Part shown: piece by piece, positions 53,875 through 64,000 of the stretch
Position numbering within the stretch: position 1 is the first letter of the stretch
Layout of the letters: each line of letters begins with the position of its first letter
Assembly: GCA_964036155.1 (NCBI GenBank)
Contig: OZ038423.1
Location: forward strand, 60,589,249-60,653,248
Direction: 5' to 3'
DNA length: 64,000 bases
Origin: Diploscapter coronatus
Taxonomy: Eukaryota; Nematoda; Chromadorea; Rhabditida; Rhabditidae
The notes under the pieces: model-generated
What the model saw: the letters and a program-made list of their open reading frames with translations, nothing else
The model's database searches: none
What the model was told of the DNA's origin: nothing
Made by a program: the position numbers and the translations under genes

Positions 53875-54794
53875 ACTACCGTAATCCCACAAAACTGCCC
53901 GAAATATGCCACAATGCCGTTTCGTAAAAACTCGATAACGGTCCATATATTATCATACTCGATCGAGATCCATGATAACATTTTAGGAGTACAAGAATAG
54001 TATCATATTTTACCGCGTGTATATAGTGTAACTATTACTTTTTCATCGTGATATTATTGTTTTCATTGCGAATTTAGGAACTTTCAATTCCTAAATGAAA
54101 ATTTTTATCTATGTTATTGGTTTTTTCTGAAGACAGGTCGCCAGCCAGTTTTATACAGCAGGACTGTCAAAAATTCATCATCTTGGAAAATGTGAAATTT
54201 GTTTCGTCATTTTTCAAGATAGCGATGAAAATGCCGTAAGATCTAAAATAGAAGTCCACCTTTCAGTAAAAGAATTAAATGGAAGCTCTGAACTTCTACT
54301 CTGGAGTACGGTATTTTAGTGAGAAAATTTCAAGCATTTACATGAGAGCTGTTAAACTGCCACCGACAGGTTTTTCAAAACTCTTTCTCCTAAAATCGAC
54401 ATTGATAAGAGTTATCCAATTTTCGATTTTCGTCATGTTTCTCGATTTTTATCGGTTTTCTAGCCCCGTTAAAGCCTCACTATATCAGCAATTGTAGAAA
54501 AATCGGGAAAATTGCCATTTAATTATCAAACTTAACGGAAAAATGACAATTTCCCTGAATTTTCTAAAGATAATTTGACAAATATCTACAGTTCTTCGCG
54601 TGCGGCGGGTATATATCCATATATATTCGTATATGCTATATCCCCCTTAATACAACAAATTACCGACTACCTAATTTGACTACTGACAGGAAATTATCCA
54701 CACTTTTCACACAAATGCAAGTTCTAGCAATTTCTAAACTTTATTATTGTGTATTTAAATAATACCCTGTGACGCTTAAGCGGGCTATATTTTA

Positions 54795-54919
54795 ATATAT
54801 GGCAAACTCACTTAAAGTAGTTATATATCGTATCTTAAATTCAACTAAAAACGAATCTTTTAATTCTTAAATTGATTGGATCTTTATTTCAACTATATCC
54901 AAGAGAGTTTGCCATATAT
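54795..54919. repeat. Inverted repeat ATATATGGCAAACTC in the hlh-30 3' flank
   Basis: Perfect 15-base inverted arms lie at 54795-54809 and 54905-54919 with a 95-base loop. They are 0.9 kb past the stop codon, so possibly in the 3'UTR. The pairing could fold the transcript or mark a small foldback element. Confidence 0.75.
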
Positions 54920-55556
54920 CCATCATATTTATGCAATTTTTTTTTCTAATTTTCATCACTGAAACTTTTCCGCTTTCCTGCTTGACTTTTTTCGTAAAGT
55001 GATTATTATTTTGAATTGTTTTTCGCGAGAAACTTCAGAAAATAATTACGGTAAAATTAATATCTCCGATTTTCTTCTCCGTTAGAAAATTCTGGATATT
55101 CTATCATCTCAGGAACTCTAAACACTTCATTCAACACACACTCATTGTGACTCTATTTCAAACATGTTAAAAGGGGCGGAGCTTGCAATTTTTGATTTTA
55201 GCCCCGCCCACTTTTTACCGATTATTTGAAATTCAGAGTACAACATACACAATTATCTTGATTCATTGCGGTTTGAAAATATTGCTATTCAGGATTGTTC
55301 CTCTAATGCCTAGGGCTAGGGAGAAGATAAGTAAAACCATCTGAAAATACGGCACAGAAAATTTGAGGAACGACTGAGCAACTATTGATTTTATCGATTT
55401 TTATCGCATTTGTTGTTTTTCATGCTTGTTTTCTTCCATTGATTCATAACATTTTCTCGGTCACAGTAGAATTGCGATTTGAGCACATTTTACGTACATT
55501 GTAATAACTGTAAATAGAGCAATTGCTATACTTGCTATGATGCAATTTATTCGTCT

Positions 55557-55645
55557 CGAAAATCGATATTCCGAAAAGTCTGCTCCACAACTACTTTTCT
55601 TTTGAGCACCATTTGGAGCAGATTATTCGAAAATATCGATTTTCG
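55557..55645. repeat. Strong imperfect hairpin, possible microRNA precursor or foldback
   Basis: Arm 55557-55587 pairs with 55614-55645 over about 31 positions with only a few mismatches. Matched cores are CGAAAATCGATATT and CTGCTCCA with their complements. The loop is 26 bases. The length and near-complete pairing suit a pre-miRNA, but a foldback transposon relic fits equally well. Confidence 0.55.
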
Positions 55646-57869
55646 ATTTTTTTCCTGATATAATGAACCCCCAGTGCACGCCATTGCGGTTATTTGTATT
55701 TTTATAATTGATTTTTTAAAACTATATGTATCCTTTTTATATATTTTCTATGCTCCTATTTTCCGTCCCACCCATACCTTACTTTACATTTCAGGTGTCT
55801 ACGCATGTAGGTGTAGTATATTGTAAAATATCTGAAATTTTAACAATTAGGCCTACCTTAGAATTTTCAAAAATCTATGATTTTTCGTTAGTACAACATT
55901 CTGTTTTGGCGGGGATGGGATATTGACTTATTTTATTCGATTTTTGGCACATACAACCATTTTTCTGGAATACTTTATACTCGCTCTCACCCATTTGTAA
56001 ATACTATTTTATATATAAACTGTTGTGACACATTCTGTCAATATACAAGGAGAATGCAAAATATTAACTTGATATAAAAGATAATTTTTGGAACATTTTT
56101 ATGGTAAATCATCTTGATTTGGACCTTACACTGGAATAGACTAATGAATAATCGAATTATCTAAAGTAAACTGAAAGTTTACCTAAAACCGATATATTCT
56201 GAGTCGACTAACAAGGGATTCAGAATCGACCCATACAAACTAGATCTAAATGGAATACGGAGTATCTTACGTTCATTCGTACCGAGGCAGATCTGAAATT
56301 TGCCAGCAACAAAGTGAAATATTTATTATATTTTTAAATTATATGCACCAGTCTACCTGAAAAGTGTTATATATCGTCATTATTTTTTTAAATCTGAAAT
56401 ATTACCTACAGAAATCATCGTTGTTTGAAAATCGAAAATGCTGTTCACGAAAACATCGTAGTTGACTCAATATTTGCTTCCTCGGCTCAAGCATTTGCAT
56501 GAATGGGTTCGATTTTTAAGGCCCTTATACCTGACCGCCCGCTTGCTGTTCACTCTTACGGTCCTGAAAGTGGTCTTTGACTTTAGTTTTGAACGAAAAT
56601 TTTTCAAATGCGAACACTTTTTCAAGAGTTTTTGGAAAAGCGTTCGGTTTTTTGTGTTTCAGGAAAAATCAGCGAAAATTTGAGGAAAGTAACTTTTCAA
56701 AATAATTAGTTAACATGCTCATTATTTTACTATTACCACCAGATTAACGGATTAGTTGATGATCTCAAAATTTTTGTAGTTTTTTTTTTAAATAATACTT
56801 AGATGATACACTACATCTATCCTAGTTTATCTTTTCATCTTACAAAATATATCACATTTTTCATTCAAGTTATAAAAGACACCATTTTATTACCATGCTA
56901 AACTTCAGCTTTACAATGCTTACCTGACATTCCCTAATGACTAACCTAATGGTCAATCTGAACAAATAGTCGCTCAACGCTTGCTTTCGCCTATTTTATT
57001 TCCATTGTTCGGTCGAAACGACCTATCGATTTATTCCGACTTCAATTTTACCCTTTGATCAATAAAGTTGACCTGTTTTACCAAATTTCTCTAGTTTTAT
57101 TGAATCACCGCGTTTTCATCACTTCTGAAGCGCGTAGTTCTTGCTAATGTGAACTCCATTCTCCCACTAATTTCATCATTTTTCTTTTAATGTATAATGT
57201 ATCGATTTGTTCCACCTAATTTTTCGAAAATTCTTTTAAAATTTTTCGAGATCTAAATTTTCGAATCTAATCATCTTGGTCTCAGATTTTTTAATCCATT
57301 GGTTCTTTTGCATCAAAATTTCTTTTTATTAAAATTTTTCAGATCTGAGTCACAAATTTCAAGATGTATATCTCTGATTCAGGCTTCAAACACTTTTTCG
57401 ATCTTAAAATATGAAGGTGCATTCGCACAAAGTCCAACTCCAAAATCCTTATATTTTTTATATTTCCAGTTCCCCATCTGAACTGGAATGCTGAGTCATG
57501 AATTGTTTGGAGAAAGAAGAAATTCACGAATAGTATAGGAAATCGAGAGAAAAGAAGAAAAACAGTGAATTATGCTTTTAGCAATCTCTTTCCATCTTTT
57601 TTCTCTCGAGTTCACTTACTATTTCTCTGTCTCTATCCTTATATCTCTCATTTTTAAATACTATTTCGTTCATGACATTTGTTCATTGTTCATCTCCTAC
57701 CTTCATTCACGCAGATAGCCTATCATATCATTGTCATTGTCTTTGCTCAACCCAAACCCACACACAAGATATATCTGTTGTCAACTATTTCGTCATAAGT
57801 TGTCTATATTTAAGCCGTGCTCTGTAAAAATCGTGTTGTTAACATTGATTTATCGATTTAAAAAAATAT

Positions 57870-57879
57870 TTTTCAACAG
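57870..57879 (+). promoter_or_regulatory. Candidate trans-splice acceptor of the secreted-protein gene
   Basis: TTTTCAACAG lies one base before the start codon at 57881, after an AT-rich stretch. A spliced leader added here would leave almost no 5'UTR, as is common in nematodes. Confidence 0.5.
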
Positions 57880-57880
57880 A

Positions 57881-60800
57881 ATGCACCCACCGACATATTT
57901 AACGTATTCCGCGATTTTTCTGTTCGTTCAGAGCATCGTTGCCGACGAGGTTGAAGGTTGGTAAATTTCCTTTATTTGTTCAATTCTAAAGAAAAGATAA
58001 GAAATCGAAGATCAGCTCTTGAATTCTCAAAATTTTGTTCTAAGGGGGCTAAAAAATTTAGAAGTCCTCCTTTAAAAAAATGGAAATTCGAAAAATTTCA
58101 GGTCTCCGCCCCGACAAACCTACGAACTGGACGGACGAGCAGGCGATGCGCGAGAGGATGGCGAAAATCGCTGCCGACAAGTTTTCAAAAGGATATACGG
58201 AGGTAATTTTTTATTTCTTTCTAAATTCATTGATTTTTTCCTCAGAAAAACCTCTGTCCCACTTATCAACAATTGATTGTTTTGAATGCTCCTCTCTATC
58301 TACTTTGCATAATCCGATAGCAAAACTCGTCGAAATTTCATCATTCTTTTCACCACTAAAATTCAAAGAATCAAAAATTCTCGAAAAGTCCAGCAAACAA
58401 ATTTAAAAATTGATTTTTTTCAGCTAAACAACCTGAAGCTGAAAACGAAACAACCGATTTCTCGTCATTTGCTGGAGTTGAAGATGCGCAGGACGAACCG
58501 AGTCGAGCCTGAAGTCGAATCGAAGAGCCGGGATAAACGAGATGCCGTAACCCAAGAGAAGGAGGCCACAGTAATCCGCGCAAAGCGAGATGGTGGTATC
58601 GTGTCGGGACCGGTAGCTACTGCAATTGTTACTGGAATGATCGGTAGTTAATTTTTATCCTTAATTTGTCATTTTGATTATTTGGTTACATCAATTCTCA
58701 TGGATTATTGTTAGGAAGTTGATAATTTCTATAAAAAATATTTTAAACTCATGTTTCTACAATACTTGCATCATATCTCTCGAGCACACTGATTGAGAAA
58801 CATGTTTAAAAATCTTATGATTTTTTAAACCTATAAAGTTATTGATTCTTTGAAGATTATGGAGTTCATTCAGGAATGACCGCCAAAACCGTGTCCGATT
58901 TGACGAGTTTTCATCCACAAGTTTCTCAAGGAGGTTCGATTTTTAACTTTTGTCCTCTTATTTATTTTTTAAAAGTAATTTTATTTTAATTTATTGTGTT
59001 ACTCTTCATTATCTATGAGATGAATGTTGCCCCTTTCTGAGTTCTAAAGTCGATGCGAAGCTTTTTCTCCTTATCCGCCTGCGTTCTCCCTTTTCACACT
59101 ATTTTCACTCGTGGCTTGTGTGTGGCTCGTACCATTGCCTCTACCTGAACATTAGGCGACGGCTTTCTCGCAGATAATAGAGAGTACTTCGTTGATAATT
59201 ATTTGTTTTTCATTTTGAAAATACAGGATGCACCTGGTTCGGTACGGCGCCGCTGTGCAATTTTCCGTGTCCGGCAGATTTCGACCTGATTCGAGAGCAC
59301 AATGGAAGGTAATCATTTCAGTTATTTTTCGAGCTAGTCATACTAATTACCTCGATTTAATTACCCTAATTAGGTGTTCGTCTCGATGGCTGTCAGGACT
59401 GTGTCAACCAGATGAAAGTTTCGGCAAGCCGTGCACCACCATTTTCGGCGACTACTTCACAAAGCGGTTCTGTTGCAAGTGGGTTTTAAGATTTATTTTA
59501 TCTGGAAGTAAACTCTCATATTAATATCAATGCTTCATTGAGAAAATGAGAGCTTTATTTCCTCTATGTTTCCAGATTTTATCGAAATAGTCTCAAGCAT
59601 TTCGAAAATAATACGGCTATCCTAAAAACATCTCATGTGCTTCAAAAATTCTCATGGATAAGTTCTATATTTCTATAAGTGATACATTTTGAAAATCGAT
59701 CATTATGATTCAAAATATCCCAAAGAATATTCCAATTTCTCTACAATAATCCTCGACATTTTCCAGATCGGACCCGACAGAGTGCACATGGAGTGGCAGG
59801 TGGATGGGCGCGAATACAGCGCATAATATCTATTGTCGTTATGATAATGTCGGAAGATGTGGCATGCTCGACTGCTCCATCAATCACTATTCGTTCAAGG
59901 TTGGATTTAAAAAATTTGTATTATTATTAAAAACCATTATTTTAAGGTTTGATTTTCTTCCATTTTTTGTAAATTAATTATTTTTTACCTAAATAATAGT
60001 TCTTTCAAGGTGATCTTCACTGTTCTTCTTTATTTTTCTTTAAAAATATTCGGAGAATGATTATTTTGTATATGCTGCAAAAATGCTCACAAGTTTGAGA
60101 GCAAAATGATTTGAATAATGCCGTAAAGGTAAATAACGAATTAAGAAAACTCAAATAGGAAAGATCGAAAATTGTCGATATGTTTAAAAAAAAATCTGAG
60201 TTTGAGCAGGATTTTTCCTTTAGTCACTGTCTACATAATAGCTGTATAGTGTAAAAAAAGCCGCAGAATATCAATATTTTAAAGCAAGTTTCAAAATTTT
60301 GCATTGAGTGGTTCAGAATTTATTTGAAAAGAAACAAAAATCAATAAAAAAATTGCATTGGAGCAAACAAATTATCTTTAGGGCACGAATTCCACGGAGA
60401 TCACTGGCGACCGATGCGATCATTTGGAGTTGTTCGGGTTGAAGGGCAAGGCCACTTGCGGATACATCGTTTGGTTTGACGAGGCAGGAGATGTGGTGAA
60501 TAGCTGGTACAAAACCAGGTAAGCAAATAATTAGGGTTAATTAGCTGGGTAATTAGTGAAATTAAGTTAGACAATTAACTACTTATTTGATTTTCATCAT
60601 ACCCCGAGAGCTTTAACATTCAACTCTTGCAATTTTTATATAGCCTTGTTTGAAACGTGACAATTTTAATAATGATATTTTTGGTACTAAAGTGTTGAAT
60701 TACCCAACTATAGTTAATTAGTGCAATTAGTTAAAACTTTTGTTAGAAGCTATAGTTTTTACTCGTACACTGAAATCATACTAACTGCAAATTTGTATGT

Positions 60801-60930
60801 TTTTGTTTCTTTTAAACACAGGTAATTTTTGTTTTCAGAGTTAATTACCCTCTAACTAGACTAATTAATTACCCTGCAAGTAGTTAACCCGTGTTATTTC
60901 AGCCAAGGAAAACTGACGAACGATGGATAG
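57881..60930 (+). CDS. Secreted cysteine-rich protein with two RxKR processing sites, family unknown
   Basis: Nine exons join in frame to about 313 residues: 57881-57956, 58102-58202, 58424-58643, 58874-58933, 59227-59308, 59374-59478, 59767-59899, 60382-60518 and 60903-60930 (stop TAG). A second acceptor at 58855 would add six residues. The first 22 residues form a signal peptide (YSAIFLFVQSIVADE). A charged segment follows with an NWT sequon at about 35. RDKR lies at 95-98 and RAKR at 111-114, both furin-type sites. A small hydrophobic Gly/Val/Ala stretch comes next. The C-terminal part has 14 cysteines, in CTWFGTAPLC, FPCP, GKPC, RFCC, CTWSGRWMGA and CGYIVWF contexts, and an NST sequon. 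It is probably exported, cut after RAKR and disulfide-bonded. I do not recognise the family and assign no function. Confidence 0.85.
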
Positions 60931-62338
60931 AGGAGCGTTAATTACGATAATACAACTACCGCATCCCAGATTATTCCTAAATTTTAGGTTTTTTGGATTC
61001 GTTTTTCATATTTATTCATTTGAAGAGCCTAAAGTTCCCCTTAAAATGTACTTTTTGCAATTTCTAGGCCTAACCAATTTTCTTTGTATGTCTACGTGTA
61101 GTTTTTCAAAATACGAGATTTTTATTTAAACATTTTTAGCAGCTAACCTTTCTCTCAACATGGTATTTCAATGATGATGCAATCATTACGATCAACCCAA
61201 AACAGCTTTGTAAAATGACGGGTAAAAATAATGACTAAAGCAGGCTGAGTTTAAATTATCGTAATATTTTCATTATCTTAGCCAACGTTTCATATATTTA
61301 TAGTTCGTTTGAAATTGGAAAATCCCTTTTTTCTTTGAAATTTGCCATAGCTATCTTGCCATATTATTGTATTTCTCTTTTTTTATGTTATTCATTTTCT
61401 ACAACTGAAAAATACGGATACCGAAATATAATTTATTCGCTAAATGAAGATCAGTCTTTAGAAATTCTATTTTAAACTGAGATTCGATTTTTCTAAAGAC
61501 TAAATATGAGCTCAACTTAAAAGTTATAAAATTCGTGTAAAATTTAAAAATTGTTGAAGAAAAATAAAGCTCTACCATTAAACATTGAAATTTAATCGAC
61601 TAATTAACATCGTTAAATCGATAATTAACATAGCTAACTTAATTACTTGGTTATATGTGAGATTTCTGAGATTCGCTTCAATGTACAAATAACATCATCA
61701 CCGAGAATGTGATATTTAAAAATAACATCGTTAGCCAAAATCACGCAATGTTAAACACCGGACGAAAAAAGATTAAAATTCACGTTTATCAGTCGTATCA
61801 TTAAGTTCGTAGCTGTCGATAGCAGATTTATGGGGATTTAATTTGTGAGGAATGAATTTAGGGGATTTCATATATCCCACTTTTGTCAAGTAGCTAGAAC
61901 CCGGGGTGATAACATGCGCGGTTTCAAAGTATATTTTGCTGTTTTTATTAAGTAGGGCCTATCGACTCATTAGGGATTCAAATTTTCAAATAATTTATGA
62001 ATTTGGAGAAACCTATTTTAGTCATTGTAGTAAAAGTTTAAAAGATTAAACAAATGCAGGCTCTACTACTCCAAAAATACCCTTAGTTATCTTAAAAAAA
62101 TTATGAAACTCATTTGAAAGTTGATACTTTTTATCATATACTACTACTACTGCTACTGGCAAAAAGGACGAATTAGCCATTAGATTCAATTAGTTTCTTT
62201 TGAAATATTATGAAACCTATCCTAAAAATCATGTTTTTCGAATTGTCACTAAAATATACATTGGAACGCGCATTTTTCGTACTTCAGAATATGGTGTGCC
62301 GTATATTCTGTGAGTTTTCTAAGTCCTATGCTTCATCA
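60931..62338. other. Convergent intergenic region
   Basis: This 1.4 kb lies between two genes that point at each other. AATAAA at 61563-61568 could be the poly(A) signal of the secreted-protein gene. A TTTATT near 61944 could serve the minus-strand ZIP gene. AATTA units cluster at 61600-61660. No gene was found. Confidence 0.55.
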
Positions 62339-63051
62339 TTAGACGAAAAGGGAGTCCTCGAACCATCCGAGCAAGAAGATCAGGAAGAAACCGATCGCGA
62401 ATCCGGCATATTGTAGACTGCAGGCTAACAACCAATGGTCTTTGTGCGCTCCATCGTGCTTCAGATGCGCTAACTGAAAGAGACAATTAGGATAGTTAAA
62501 TACCTATGTACATCCTCAGTGGATAAAATAAGGCGATTTTCAAAATGATGGAGGTTTTGCATGAAACATAGCATGAAAATTGAAGATCCATCGTATTTTA
62601 AGGGCAATGAACAAAGTTTCTAAGCTAATTGATTAATTAATGAGTCAATTAAGTATTTAATTAGCCTAATTAATCCACCATATCGATCCACGCGACGTAG
62701 AGGAACATGCCCGCGGTGACCGCCAGCAGCCAATTCTCGATATCTTCGGATCGTCCTGCAATTAGGGCAATTAAGTCGAGTTAACTAGGCTAATTAACTA
62801 ATTACCAAGTGCAATTGAGACGTAGAGTCCGGCAAATGCAGTCAAAGCCGAGAGCAGATTGAGCATCAACGCTTTGCACATCGGTAGACCGGAATCGAGC
62901 AGAACTGCCAGGTCACCTGAAGACAATTATAAATCGATAACTAACTTAACTAGGGCAATTAATTGACTTTTACGTTTGTTTCCTATAGCGAAATCTACGC
63001 ACTAATGAAGATGGTGGTCTTCATTTTAGTTATACGATGAATTGAAACATA
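62211..63051 (-). repeat. TGAAACCTA / TGAAACATA motifs around the ZIP gene
   Basis: Copies lie at 62211-62219 (CCTA form), 62562-62570 and 63043-63051 (CATA form). All read TGAAAC on the plus strand, so the same orientation persists although this gene is on the minus strand. The orientation is therefore not tied to the host gene's direction. Confidence 0.65.
62339..62916 (-). CDS. ZIP (SLC39) zinc transporter, C-terminal exons only
   Basis: Three minus-strand exons read 62916-62806, 62755-62679 and 62473-62339 (stop TAA), joining in phases 1 and 0. They give about 107 residues. The sequence [20 protein letters not shown] is the segment that follows the HExPHExGD zinc-binding helix of ZIP proteins. 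[19 protein letters not shown] is a transmembrane segment, [20 protein letters not shown] is another, with the TAGMFLY signature, and the last helix is [16 protein letters not shown]. These match the last membrane segments of the LIV-1 subfamily. ZIP proteins carry zinc or related metals into the cytoplasm. The exon with the metal-binding HExPHE motif lies past the right edge. The intron 62756-62805 is only 50 bases and made of AATTA units. Confidence 0.9.
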
Positions 63052-64000
63052 GCTGCTAATTTTATATTTTAACAACTTGCTATTTTTTATTTTCGTTAAA
63101 TTTTCATCATTGGTAAACAAGCGCTACGAAAATTGATCATTGCTTTCGACCACTAATTACAAAATTGCCCCCTTCCATTATGCTCTCTTAAGTAATTTAA
63201 TTCCAAGTTCCGCCCCGTTTTAAGCAATTCCGACTGAATTTGGTCCCATTTTAATAGATCACTGGAGTGTGATGCTATTTTTCAAGGGCGGTAATTTTGA
63301 AAAGTGCGCTGCGCGATTGCAGAAAACTGCCGTAATCGAGCACGTTTTACACGTTAACATAATTATTTTCGAGAACACCAGTTTTTCATCAGATCGCTAA
63401 TTTGAGGTTTTTCGAAGACCAAAAATTCAAATGTCAGGGAAATCCCTTGATATTTGGTGTTAAATTTTAAATTTTGACAAAACTGAATAATTAGCGTTTC
63501 AAAATAGCATAGAGTTTCATATGGATTTTAAAAGATAATTGGTGATTCTTGTGCTCGAATATCTATTGAATAAAGCTAATATAGTGATCATAACTTTAAC
63601 CAAATATGCTTTATGAAGTATGAAATTTGTCATGACAATTCTATTATCATGAATTCTCTTCATTTCTTTCAACTGCTCAGTCTGATTGTCCGAGCAAATT
63701 AATCATCTAATTTCCTTTGTAAAAGCCCTAAACCGTCCTTTATAAACCCGATATTGTTGGCAATATTGGGGTGGCCTGACCAACCACCATCTAATAAATT
63801 ATGTGCATTAAAACTACGACCTAAACCACATCCCAATATAATTTAGAAAAGTTAGAAATGCATTCTTGTTTTCTTTCTTCTCTAAACTCAATTTTAGAAT
63901 TACTGTAAATTATGACTATTTTTGCATTTTCTTAAAAATACGCAAAATTTTGTCCCCACCATGTGCTTTTCCGTATTTTCTCGCCTCTCAAATCAGTGTT
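62917..64000. other. Intron of the ZIP gene, to the window edge
   Basis: No further ZIP exon is recognisable in these 1.1 kb on the minus strand. The exon just before (upstream of GDLAVL) should code for the HExPHExG motif and is not here. The sequence is AT-rich without clear repeats apart from the motif at 63043. Confidence 0.6.

Larger units (their letters stand above)
53875..57869. other. 3' flank of hlh-30 and intergenic region
   Basis: No further gene was recognised. The 3'UTR end cannot be fixed. One AATAAA is at 57061-57066, but it is 3.2 kb past the stop. The region contains a 15-base inverted pair (54795-54919), a strong 89-base hairpin (55557-55645), a CCCGCCCACTTTTT copy near 55204 and a pyrimidine block with CTATTTC phrases at about 57590-57670. 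Confidence 0.6.

Noticed and set aside
57339..57527. Minus-strand open frame before the secreted-protein gene
   Set aside because: Short, no start context, no splice partner and no domain; background.

Overview
The window is about 64 kb of AT-rich nuclear DNA from a nematode, most likely a free-living rhabditid (clade V) worm. The reasons are: genes split into many short exons, mostly with TTTTCAG-type acceptors; candidate trans-splice acceptors just ahead of start codons; no operators, Shine-Dalgarno sites or bacterial features; and four proteins whose closest recognisable relatives are animal MCTS1, SH2D4, TFEB/MITF (nematode HLH-30) and an SLC39/ZIP zinc transporter. The species cannot be named from the sequence.

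Layout. (1) 1-1625, plus strand: 3' part of an MCTS1-like translation factor gene, its 5' end off the window. (2) 1626-8349: intergenic, with alternating purine-rich and pyrimidine-rich blocks. (3) 8350-12661, plus: a complete 14-exon SH2D4-type adaptor of 558 residues. (4) 12662-15291: intergenic. (5) 15292-53874, plus: an hlh-30/TFEB-type bHLH-Zip gene covering about 38.6 kb. Its 3' half is compact and holds the activation motif, bHLH and tail. Its 5' half has several alternative first exons scattered over about 30 kb of intron full of repeats. (6) 53875-57880: 3' flank with two foldback sequences. (7) 57881-60930, plus: a complete 9-exon gene for a secreted cysteine-rich protein with two RxKR processing sites; family not recognised. 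(8) 62339-62916, minus: the last three exons of a ZIP (SLC39) transporter whose 5' part lies off the right edge.

The genes do not form an obvious pathway. SH2D4 and hlh-30 are over 2.6 kb apart, too far for a standard nematode operon, and genes 7 and 8 converge.

The non-coding DNA carries at least three recurrent short sequence systems. The first is a 9-mer, TGAAACATA (variant TGAAACCTA), in far more copies than base composition predicts. Read on the other strand it is TATGTTTCA, which contains the TGTTTCA core of the nematode 21U-RNA (piRNA) upstream motif, so dispersed intronic piRNA loci are a testable idea. The second is a phrase close to CATACTATTTCTC (reverse complement GAGAAATAGTATG), embedded in long C/T or G/A blocks around small GC-rich islands. 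The third is a set of introns built from AATTA units spaced about 10 bases apart, with unusual 3' splice sites (AATTATAG, AATTAG, ACTAAG) in place of TTTTCAG.
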